Source: Candidatus Omnitrophota bacterium
GTDB taxonomy: Bacteria > Ratteibacteria > UBA8468 > MWAK01
Length of the DNA: 6,542 nucleotides
Direction of reading: 5' to 3'
NCBI GenBank assembly: GCA_018829455.1
Contig: JAHJUB010000180.1
Location: 1 to 6,542, forward strand
Part shown: piece after piece, positions 1-5,930 of the stretch
How the letters are laid out: every line of letters starts with the position of its first letter
Position numbering within the stretch: the first letter of the stretch is position 1
The notes under the pieces: generated by a model
The model's input: the letters and a program-made list of their open reading frames with translations, nothing else
Told to the model about the DNA's origin: nothing
Databases searched by the model: none
Position numbers and translations under genes: made by a program

Positions 1-202
1 GGTAGATCCAGCCCCCCTCAGAACGCTAAAGGGGCCGGCGTTGCCATTTCTTGAAGGAGCGGCCAACCTTAACCTTGATCCTATCGACGAAGATCGAAAC
101 CACAATATATAGTAGCTACTGGAGTGAAGTGCATACCCCAGAAGTTTAATATCAAAATACGGAAAGGGGCCAATTATTGAATTTATCTTAAACAAGCGAA
201 AT

Positions 203-886
203 TTGGAAATAACTATAAGGGTCGGAGATAAATATGAACCCTTTCTTGGATTACCAAATGAAGCATATGTAACTCCTACGACCATTCTCATTGACCTTAA
301 AAAAATGGGAATGGTTGTAAGAAACTTGGAAGACTTTCTTAAACAACAGCAAAAAAATATAGAACATGCGACAATAGGAAAAGAAGAAAAGAGTCCGACT
401 TCTCACTTAGGATCAGTGTTTAAAGAAAAAGAATTGAATTCTCTTGAATGGGGAATGAGTGTCAATTTATTCAAGAGGTCAAATTATCGGCCTAGCGAAC
501 TTGCAGAAGTTATTCCTGGGCATTATTACAAAGACATTTATCTCTCTTTTCATGGCCACACCTCTATCGCTGGATTCCGATTTGGCGAGAAGGGGTTAGA
601 CCACATTGTAATTTCTTACATTTTCCGAACTCAATGCAAACAATTATATCAAAAGGATATTCTGAGAATATCGAAACGAATACTTCAAGAACTAACACAG
701 ACTTATGGAAAACCAACTTATAACTATCCTTGGAACGGACAAAATTTCAATTATATGTGGCTAGGAAACGTCACCTATGTTCAATTTGTGTGGGATGGCG
801 GCGGTAGCTGGGGAATTCAGTTCAGGAGTATGGAGCTCGACCCAGAAATAAAACCTTTAATGAAGCGGTTAAAAAGGGGGTGGTAG
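203..886 (+). CDS. Hypothetical protein, 227 aa, start uncertain
   Basis: I do not recognise this protein. It is soluble-looking, with no signal peptide or membrane segment. The N-terminal half is lysine- and glutamate-rich (for example KKEEK-like stretches around residues 55-75). The C-terminal half is rich in aromatic residues and glycine (a YNYPWNGQNFNYMW-type segment near residue 172, then FVWDGGGSWGIQFRS), which suggests a beta-rich fold. The start is doubtful: position 203 is TTG with no Shine-Dalgarno sequence ahead of it. The frame stays open back to 128 without an ATG or GTG, and the first in-frame ATG (305) would remove 34 residues and also lacks a good ribosome site. The true start may be lost, so this could be the 3' part of a longer gene. 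Length and amino-acid make-up support coding. A terminator-like hairpin follows 91 bases after the stop. An immunity or defence-accessory role is possible for an orphan of this kind, but nothing in the sequence shows it. Confidence 0.6.
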   Translation: MEITIRVGDKYEPFLGLPNEAYVTPTTILIDLKKMGMVVRNLEDFLKQQQKNIEHATIGKEEKSPTSHLGSVFKEKELNSLEWGMSVNLFKRSNYRPSELAEVIPGHYYKDIYLSFHGHTSIAGFRFGEKGLDHIVISYIFRTQCKQLYQKDILRISKRILQELTQTYGKPTYNYPWNGQNFNYMWLGNVTYVQFVWDGGGSWGIQFRSMELDPEIKPLMKRLKRGW

Positions 887-977
887 GTTTCAAAATATGG
901 AATACACCTAATCAATGGTGGAGTGGAACCGCCCGCTTACCGCCACAATGACCTGTAGTGAGGCAAGAGGCTTAGAT

Positions 978-1012
978 AAAACAGAGGGAGGGTCATTAGA
1001 CTCTGTTTTTTT
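978..1012 (+). terminator. Rho-independent terminator after the 203-886 gene
   Basis: AAAACAGAG (978-986) pairs perfectly with CTCTGTTTT (1001-1009) around a 14-base loop, and the T-run continues to 1012. The stem is AU-rich at its base but contiguous over 9 bp. It lies 91 bases past the stop of the preceding gene, with no other gene between. The loop contains GGTCATT (991-997), which is complementary to AATGACC at 947-953, so an alternative pairing could compete with the terminator. Confidence 0.6.
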
Positions 1013-1020
1013 GTTTTCGG

Positions 1021-1176
1021 AAATACCAATTATTTTTAGACTCCCTACTTGATTTTCTTTACAGGTTGCCCTCCCAGACATCTTTCGACCTGGTGCTTCA
1101 ATTTATGCCCCATTTCAGCCAGTGTGTTATCCACGGTTTACGTATGAGTGATCACTTACCAAGAGATTGGATTTTC
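1021..1176. other. Non-coding stretch between genes; possible transposase-like tail
   Basis: No gene of normal length is present. On the minus strand, from a stop at 1138 down to the stop at 1045-1047, a 30-codon stretch reads TVDNTLAEMGHKLKHQVERC followed by LGGQPVKKIK. This has the basic, amphipathic look of a genuine protein C-terminus, and it reminds me of the tails of some DDE transposases. The rest of the gene is absent, and no terminal inverted repeats were seen. The identification is weak: the stretch is short enough to be chance. Confidence 0.25.
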
Positions 1177-1205
1177 TTGACTTAAAGAACTTTTTCATAT
1201 AAAAT
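1177..1205 (+). promoter_or_regulatory. Sigma70-type promoter for the DUF4124 gene
   Basis: The -35 box TTGACT (1177-1182) is separated by exactly 17 bases from the -10 box TAAAAT (1200-1205), and the surroundings are AT-rich. Transcription would start near 1212 and give a leader of about 170 bases before the ATG at 1385. That leader contains a 12-codon mini-ORF (1258-1296). The match is by eye against the consensus TTGACA-17-TATAAT. Confidence 0.55.
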
Positions 1206-1257
1206 TGTATTGAAAAATGTCCTTCAGATTATTCGACCTCTATTCGAAGGGTTTCAT

Positions 1258-1296
1258 ATGGAGAAACATCTCAAAATGTGCCTACCACTCTCCTGA
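1258..1296 (+). other. 12-codon mini-ORF in the leader of the DUF4124 gene
   Basis: GAAGGG (1246-1251) sits 6 bases before ATG. The ORF encodes MEKHLKMCLPLS and stops at 1294-1296. It lies between the promoter at 1177-1205 and the gene at 1385, so it would be translated if that promoter is used. It could be a leader peptide or chance. It shares M..[HR]LK.C with the 13-codon mini-ORF at 2403-2444. Confidence 0.2.
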
Positions 1297-1384
1297 CAGG
1301 ACGTTATCTATTCTATTGGTAGTCTAGCTTTCATCTCAACCAAAGGATCTTTTAGGCCTCAATCGAGTCATTACAGAGATATTT

Positions 1385-2230
1385 ATGATCAGAGCAGTGC
1401 TGACAGCTCTCATAATCACACTTTTTGGTTTTTTCACACTCGTCGGAACATCATTTTCTGGCCAACTATACAAATGGGTTGATGAGAATGGGGTCGTGCA
1501 TTTTACTGATCATATGAGTGATAAATCGGTTATTAAGAATTACGATGTAGAGGTAAGAAGAAATCCTGAATATGTGGAACCGACCTTGCCAGCAGACAAA
1601 GAAATAGATCAAGCAGTGAAGGAAGCTAAGGAAATAGATAAAGAGGCCGAGGAACAGGAAAAAAACTACGAAGCTCACAAGGCGCAAGAATTACCTTCCA
1701 GCGGGGAATCGACACGACTGATAAGACGTCAAGAACCTCAACCGGAGGCGACTAATAAAACTTCCTCTTACTCTAAGCAAAGCTCGAAGGGCATCCGAAT
1801 AATACCAAAAAGTACAAGATCAAAAAACAAACCTGATAAAATGCAACGGAAAATTCAAAAATACAATACCCGAGCGATAAAACATAATGCCCGGATGCTG
1901 AAGGAATACGAATCAGCAAAAAGAGATTATGAAAAAAGACTAAAGGAATATGAGAAAAACAAGCGAGAGGTTGAAGAATATAACGCCTGGGTTAGTGAAC
2001 GGAATACCCAGAAACACAAAGGAAGCATACCGAATATCTTTAATAGGGGAAGGCAAAAAGAGAGTGGGGGGGGAGTATGCGCAAACCGTATCTCGATCCC
2101 GAACCCCTACTCTATCCGTACTCGCACTGACACCCCGCTGCAAGACGCTGAATCAAAAAACGAAGAGTGTGGCTTCAACCCTACCATCACTCTCTTCTCA
2201 GAGACAAGACTTCTGGCCCTACCTTTTTAA
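1385..2230 (+). CDS. Exported DUF4124-domain protein with coiled coils
   Basis: Residues 1-26 form a signal peptide (MIRA, then a hydrophobic core ITLFGFFTLVG, then SFSG), so the protein should be exported to the periplasm or envelope. Residues 26-45 (GQLYKWVDENGVVHFTDH) are the signature of DUF4124, a small beta-domain common at the N-terminus of proteobacterial periplasmic proteins; its exact role is not known to me. Residues 71-102 and about 150-207 are highly charged Lys/Glu heptad-like stretches (KEYESAKRDYEKRLKEYEKN), likely coiled coil, joined by a Ser/Lys-rich linker. After residue 227 the composition changes abruptly at a G8 tract, and the last 50 residues are polar and low in charge with two cysteines. 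This tail may be read in the wrong frame. The start ATG has only a weak ribosome site (AGAGA, 1375-1379), but the signal peptide fixes it. No neighbour indicates a partner. Confidence 0.85.
   Translation: MIRAVLTALIITLFGFFTLVGTSFSGQLYKWVDENGVVHFTDHMSDKSVIKNYDVEVRRNPEYVEPTLPADKEIDQAVKEAKEIDKEAEEQEKNYEAHKAQELPSSGESTRLIRRQEPQPEATNKTSSYSKQSSKGIRIIPKSTRSKNKPDKMQRKIQKYNTRAIKHNARMLKEYESAKRDYEKRLKEYEKNKREVEEYNAWVSERNTQKHKGSIPNIFNRGRQKESGGGVCANRISIPNPYSIRTRTDTPLQDAESKNEECGFNPTITLFSETRLLALPF
2066..2073 (+). repeat. G8 homopolymer inside the DUF4124 gene
   Basis: Eight consecutive G fall at codons 228-230 of the gene. Seven G would move reading into a frame open to a stop at 2289-2291 (63 further codons, ending in a hydrophobic stretch). 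Nine G would give a short tail beginning MRKPYLDPEPLLYPYSH and ending at the stop 2128-2130. The tract is a natural site for replication slippage or a sequencing-length error. Confidence 0.7.
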
Positions 2231-2514
2231 TGCCATTTTTCGGTTAGGATTCCTACCTGCCTTGACGGAACTTGTTTCATCCTTTTCATGATGGGATTTG
2301 TTTTTGAAGAAACTGATTTTTTTTGACTTTCAGCCAATTTTAGCTTTTCTTGATACTTGAAATTTCATTCCACCCTTTAACCTTCAACTAGGAGGTCTCC
2401 ACATGAGGACACGCCTCAAATACTGCCAAGCATGCTACATATAATCAGCCAAATGGACTAGGCCTCGTTCCTTGTATTGAGAACCGGCCATTATCCTATT
2501 GAGATGCCTATTCT
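2231..2514. other. Intergenic region before the cas1 remnant
   Basis: This region is AT-rich, with a T8 run at 2318-2325. I see no hairpin terminator for the DUF4124 gene and no convincing promoter: TTGACT near 2323 has no -10 box at the right distance. No direct repeats of CRISPR type (25-40 bases, regularly spaced) are present. The only notable object is the mini-ORF at 2403-2444. Confidence 0.5.
2403..2444 (+). other. 13-codon mini-ORF behind a consensus Shine-Dalgarno
   Basis: AGGAGG (2390-2395) followed 7 bases later by ATG is the best ribosome-binding site in the window, yet the frame reads only MRTRLKYCQACYI before TAA at 2442-2444. Next comes the cas1 remnant, 70 bases on. This may be the surviving start of a gene that has otherwise decayed, a leader peptide, or chance. 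It contains two closely spaced cysteines. Confidence 0.3.
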
Positions 2515-2927
2515 ATGCAACTCGTGATTAACACTCCTGGAACCTTTATCACCCAAAAAGATGAGTGCTTTCGCCTGAAACAGAAAGAGAGAATCTTTGA
2601 CATCTCACCACTTAAGGTGGAATCCGTCGTAATCACCAACCAGGCTATGGTTTCAACCCAGGCCGTGGTCATGGCCTTGGAGAATAACATCGACATTGTT
2701 TTTCTGGATAAATATGGAGACCCTGTGGGCCTCGTATGGTTTTCAAAAATGGGAAACCGGTTGTGGTGTAGGCCATGAACAAGCACCTTGAGGAGAAGGT
2801 GCGATACAGACGAAAAAACATCAAGCGCCGCCATATACTCCAGCACGAAGCCCACCGGCTGGCCAACATACTTCTTGCGGACGAGGGGAAAAAGCGGCCG
2901 GAGTGGCTGGAGATCAAGGAATTTTAG
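2515..2927 (+). pseudogene. cas1: cas1 pseudogene (CRISPR integrase), middle deleted
   Basis: Cas1 is the DNA integrase that, with Cas2, inserts new spacers into CRISPR arrays. Residues 1-80 read as a clean Cas1 N-terminal beta-domain: MQLVINTPGTFITQKDECFR, then ISPLKVESVVITNQAMVST, ALENNIDIVFLD and GDPVG..WFSKMG. Similarity ends near 2751 and the frame stops at 2776-2778. From about 2751 another frame (third relative to the window) reads NGKPVVV, a TAG at 2769-2771, then AMNKHLEEKVRYRRKNIKRR and HILQHEAHRLANILL to TAG at 2925-2927. This matches the end of Cas1, where K-RYRGK---RR--Q-EAHRLA is typical. A normal Cas1 is about 320-340 residues, so roughly 200 residues are gone, including the catalytic Glu, His and Asp/Glu. 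The deletion, the frame change and the internal stop make the gene non-functional. The start ATG follows an in-frame stop at 2500-2502 and lacks a strong ribosome site. No cas2 or array is seen. Family identity is recalled from known Cas1 sequences, not from a search. Confidence 0.85.
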
Positions 2928-2997
2928 GATGAAGCTGAGGCGATGTCCGTCTTTTACTATGAAAAAAACTTTTACGAGATCATCAGCTCTTAATTAT

Positions 2998-3004
2998 AAA
3001 GGAG
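2998..3004 (+). promoter_or_regulatory. Ribosome-binding site that fixes the start at 3013
   Basis: AAAGGAG ends 8 bases before ATG 3013. The frame is open back to an ATG at 2788, but that stretch overlaps the cas1 remnant in another frame and encodes a basic, non-protein-like sequence. The ribosome site and the signal peptide directly after 3013 decide the start. An overlapping ATG at 3008 is in another frame and stops at once (ATGAAATGA). Confidence 0.8.
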
Positions 3005-3012
3005 ACAATGAA

Positions 3013-5817
3013 ATGAGAAATATTTTTGCATCTTTTTGTGCAATACTCTTATTTTTAGGTTTTGTTGGAATGTCTGTAGCTGCCCCCGTCACCTTCAAAT
3101 TTACAGGAAGAGTAATAGCTGTTGATGATGAGGGATCTAATTTAAGCAGCTTTTTCAGTGTAAATGACACTTTTTCAGGCTCATATACATTCGATTCAAC
3201 AACTATAGATTCGGAAGAGGATGAGGGACACGGATGGTATCACAAACCTTACTATGATCATCCTGATAGTTTTAAAATTATATTTGACCATGATCCTCTT
3301 AATTTGACATTCAAATTAGACGTTCCTATGGGTGGGTGGAATGTTTATTCAATATCCACATTCACTAATTCTTATTGGATATATTATAACTACTATGTTA
3401 ATGGATCTTTGCAAGGAAATCCAGTGGGTAACTTAACTGTTGGTAGTTTCCATTGGTCCAACCTCTGCTCCATGCCAAATGATTCGCTACCAATATCCCC
3501 TCCTATTTTAAATCCGCCTGGCTATTTTTCTATCCATGGTAGTTTGTCTTTTCGCCCGTGCACTGGATCAGGTAATAGGTGCCCTGTCGTTAAATTTGTA
3601 TTAACATCTCTGACTTTGGGAGACCCTAATGTTGATAGCGATGACGATGGGACACCTGATGGCATTGATAACTGTCCGTTTGATCCAAATAAAATTGATC
3701 CGGGAACATGCGGTTGTGGGGTAGCAGACACAGATACAGATGACGATGGGACACCAGACTGCATTGATAATTGTCCTGATGATCCAAATAAAACAGAGCC
3801 TGGGATATGCGGTTGTGGCATTATAGACACGGGTATAGATACGGATGGAGATGGTACATACGACTGTAATGATGGTTGTCCATTCGATCCCAATAAGATT
3901 GTACCCGGTGCATGCGGTTGCGGGGTTGAGGATATTGACACTAATGGAAACGGGATTCCTGATTGCAATGAAGGTGGGGTTACGATTTATGTTCCTTCGG
4001 ATTACCCAACCATTCAGGCTGCAATCGATGTAGCCTCAGGTGGTGACACAATTATTGTTGGAGATGGTACTTATTATGAAAATGTGAATGTGGCTAAACA
4101 AATTATCATTAAATCTTTAAATGGCCCAGAATTAACAACCGTAATAGCCGTAGACACCGAGGATCATGTCTTCGAGGTAACGGCAAATTATGTAACCATT
4201 CAAAGTTTTGCCATTCAAATAGACGAATGGCAACAACCTTTCCCTAATACATCGGGGATATATCTTGGAAATAATACAGATTATTGCACCATTTCAGGCA
4301 ACCTCTTAACGGGCGGTGGCAATTACAGAGGTATTACAATTTGTTCTTCGAACAACAATACCATTTCAAACAATACTTGCTCTGTAGGGCTGAGTTATGG
4401 CATTTACTTGACTGAATCATGTAACAATTCAGTCTCAGATAACACTTTCAAAGATACTGCCAACCGTGGTATTCAACTAAGTAATTCGAGTGAGAACAAC
4501 TTAATTTCAAGAAACACTTGTTTAAATAATGACCGCGGCATTGAGCTATCTTCTTCTAATAACAATATCATTACTCATAACAATGTTAACTCTAATCATT
4601 GGTGTGGAATATCGATCTTTGATTCGAGTAACAACTCCTTTTCTGGTAATTCCATTAGCGATAATGGATATGGAACTTATTTCAATAGTGGTATTTACGT
4701 GGCTTCATCTAACGAGAATATATTCTTTCTCAATAATATAAGTAATCAACCTTACTCTAATGTCTATTCATTCAATTCAAATAACATTTGGCATTCGCCT
4801 ACTGAAATAAATTATCTCTATAATGGAACATTTTATACTAGTTGTCTGGGTAACTACTATGATGATCATTATCTTCAAGATTCCGATGGAGATGGTATCA
4901 CAGATACTGATTATGATTTACCCGACATCGAACCTGATGATGAATATCCCTTAGCAAGTACCTCAGATAAATATTCTATTCCTGAGAATGAAGCACCTGT
5001 AGCTCGTGCAGGTGGTCCCTACACCGTGGATGAGGGCACTGCTCTTATTCTGGATGGAAGCGGATCATATGATCCAGATGAGGATGTCCTGTTTTTTGCA
5101 TGGGATCTTGACAATGACGGCGAATATGATGACTCGACTACTAAACAACCTGTTCATACATGGGACGATGATGGCACCTATGCTGTTGGCCTGAAGGTTT
5201 CCGATTCTGTCTTGGAGGATATAAACACAACCACGGTGACTGTAAACAATGTTGCACCGACAGTAGATGTTGGAAATGATCAGACAGCAATAGAAAATCA
5301 ATCGGTGAATTTCAAAGGAAGTTTTACAGACCCAGGTGCAGATACCCATATAATCGAATGGAATTTCGGGGATGCTCAGGGTGATTCAGGTAACTTAAAC
5401 ACAAGCCATGTTTATAGCCAGGAAGGCATCTATACTGTCACCCTGACCGTGACAGACGATGATGGTGGCGTTGGAAGTGATAGCCTGACCATAGAAGTGA
5501 TATCTACTCAGGATGCCATTACACAAATTCTTCAAGAAGCAAGAACAGCCATCAACGGGCTTGATGATAGTGTTTTTAAACGCAAACAGATGCGGAATAA
5601 CCTTAACAGCAAAATCAATAGTGTTTTGAGGTTGATAGATAAAAGACGTTATCAAAGAGCTCTGGATAAATTGGAATATGGTATTTTGACTAAGATGGAT
5701 GGCTGCGCAGAAACTGCTTCTCCAGATAAAAACGACTGGATAATAGATTGCGATGCTCAGAAACAGGTCTATCCCCTTATCGTTGAGGCCATTGCCCTAC
5801 TGAGAACCCTGGTCTAA
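3013..5817 (+). CDS. Secreted Ca-binding beta-helix/PKD surface protein, 934 aa
   Basis: Residues 1-24 are a signal peptide (FASFCAILLFLGFVGMSVAA, cut before PVTFKF). Residues 25-200 look like the beta-sandwich of PEP-CTERM-type exported proteins (FTGRVIAVDDEG..., GSYTFDS). Residues 208-320 hold thrombospondin-3-like calcium loops (DSDDDGTPD, DTDDDGTPD, DTDGDGTYD, DTNGNGIPD), each of the first three followed by a cysteine-rich P-x-CGCG module. Residues 323-650 form a right-handed parallel beta-helix of the NosD/PbH1 kind: it opens IYVPSDYPTIQAAIDVASGG, continues with N-rich rungs (NNTISNNTC, NNSVSDNTF, NNLISRNTC, NNIITHNNV, NNSFSGNSI) and closes with GNYYDD...DSDGDGITDTDYDL. Residues 660-746 and 748-830 are two PKD domains (GPYTVDEG...DGSGSYDPD; WNFGDAQGDSG, HVYSQEGIYTVTLTVTDDDG). 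Residues 833-934 are a helical domain resembling FIMAH. No transmembrane or sorting anchor follows, so the protein is probably secreted or loosely surface-bound. An adhesion or polysaccharide-binding role is inferred; beta-helices can also be lyases, but no catalytic motif is recognised. Confidence 0.9.
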   Translation: MRNIFASFCAILLFLGFVGMSVAAPVTFKFTGRVIAVDDEGSNLSSFFSVNDTFSGSYTFDSTTIDSEEDEGHGWYHKPYYDHPDSFKIIFDHDPLNLTFKLDVPMGGWNVYSISTFTNSYWIYYNYYVNGSLQGNPVGNLTVGSFHWSNLCSMPNDSLPISPPILNPPGYFSIHGSLSFRPCTGSGNRCPVVKFVLTSLTLGDPNVDSDDDGTPDGIDNCPFDPNKIDPGTCGCGVADTDTDDDGTPDCIDNCPDDPNKTEPGICGCGIIDTGIDTDGDGTYDCNDGCPFDPNKIVPGACGCGVEDIDTNGNGIPDCNEGGVTIYVPSDYPTIQAAIDVASGGDTIIVGDGTYYENVNVAKQIIIKSLNGPELTTVIAVDTEDHVFEVTANYVTIQSFAIQIDEWQQPFPNTSGIYLGNNTDYCTISGNLLTGGGNYRGITICSSNNNTISNNTCSVGLSYGIYLTESCNNSVSDNTFKDTANRGIQLSNSSENNLISRNTCLNNDRGIELSSSNNNIITHNNVNSNHWCGISIFDSSNNSFSGNSISDNGYGTYFNSGIYVASSNENIFFLNNISNQPYSNVYSFNSNNIWHSPTEINYLYNGTFYTSCLGNYYDDHYLQDSDGDGITDTDYDLPDIEPDDEYPLASTSDKYSIPENEAPVARAGGPYTVDEGTALILDGSGSYDPDEDVLFFAWDLDNDGEYDDSTTKQPVHTWDDDGTYAVGLKVSDSVLEDINTTTVTVNNVAPTVDVGNDQTAIENQSVNFKGSFTDPGADTHIIEWNFGDAQGDSGNLNTSHVYSQEGIYTVTLTVTDDDGGVGSDSLTIEVISTQDAITQILQEARTAINGLDDSVFKRKQMRNNLNSKINSVLRLIDKRRYQRALDKLEYGILTKMDGCAETASPDKNDWIIDCDAQKQVYPLIVEAIALLRTLV
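3634..3972 (+). repeat. Three and a half thrombospondin-3-like repeats
   Basis: The coding repeat has a period of about 99-105 bases: residues 208-240, 241-275, 276-308, and a half unit 309-320. The pattern is D-D-D-G-T-P-D-C-I-D-N-C-P-x-D-P-N-K-x-x-P-G-x-C-G-C-G. Units 1 and 2 are also close at the DNA level (GATGACGATGGGACAC occurs in both). Twelve cysteines are present: 221, 233, 235, 250, 254, 266, 268, 285, 289, 301, 303 and 318. Unit 1 has Gly217 where units 2 and 3 have Cys, leaving its partner Cys221 unmatched within the unit. The aspartates are typical calcium ligands. Confidence 0.85.
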
Positions 5818-5840
5818 TCAAAAGTCAATTTAGAGATGGC

Positions 5841-5869
5841 TCAAAAAAAGAGAATTATGGTGCTATAAT
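5841..5869 (+). promoter_or_regulatory. Extended -10 promoter of the 104-aa gene
   Basis: TGCTATAAT (5861-5869) is a perfect -10 hexamer with the TGn extension. Seventeen bases upstream the -35 region is TCAAAA (5841-5846), a poor match, which is usual for extended -10 promoters. Transcription would start near 5876, about 55 bases before ATG 5931. It implies that the small gene is expressed separately from the large surface protein. Confidence 0.6.
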
Positions 5870-5871
5870 GT

Positions 5872-5911
5872 AACTTTATAGAAGCACTTTTAGGCGCTCT
5901 ACATAAAAGTT
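5872..5911 (+). promoter_or_regulatory. Imperfect palindrome over the transcription start
   Basis: AACTTTA then TAGA (5872-5882) faces TCTA then TAAAAGTT (5898-5911). The two pairs of arms match apart from one bulged A and a two-base CA insert, and GC/GC (5884-5885, 5896-5897) extends the stem. Lying directly after the -10 box and over the predicted start, it could be a repressor operator or form a 5' leader hairpin ahead of the ribosome site. Confidence 0.4.
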
Positions 5912-5930
5912 AGGGGAAAGGAGTCTTATT

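Noticed and set aside
2..112. Open frame at the left edge ending LNLDPIDEDRNHNI and TAG, as the end of a gene
   Set aside because: Only 36 codons, no recognisable motif, and an open run this short is likely by chance.
1217..1327. 36-codon ORF starting MSFRLFDLYSKGF
   Set aside because: No ribosome site, and no sign of protein-like composition beyond chance.
2971..3000. TTTACG-18-TATAAA as a promoter for the large surface protein
   Set aside because: The -10 would overlap the ribosome-binding site, so a transcript starting there would lack it.
2788..3012. N-terminal extension of the large surface protein to ATG 2788
   Set aside because: It overlaps the cas1 remnant in another frame, is basic and low in structure, and would bury the signal peptide; the ribosome site before 3013 decides the start.
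2231..3012. CRISPR array near cas1
   Set aside because: No regularly spaced direct repeats found in this stretch or elsewhere in the window.
3522..3968. Long minus-strand frame opposite the TSP3 repeats
   Set aside because: It is the periodic shadow of the repeat coding sequence; its translation is a low-complexity Ser/Pro/Gln repeat with no ribosome site.
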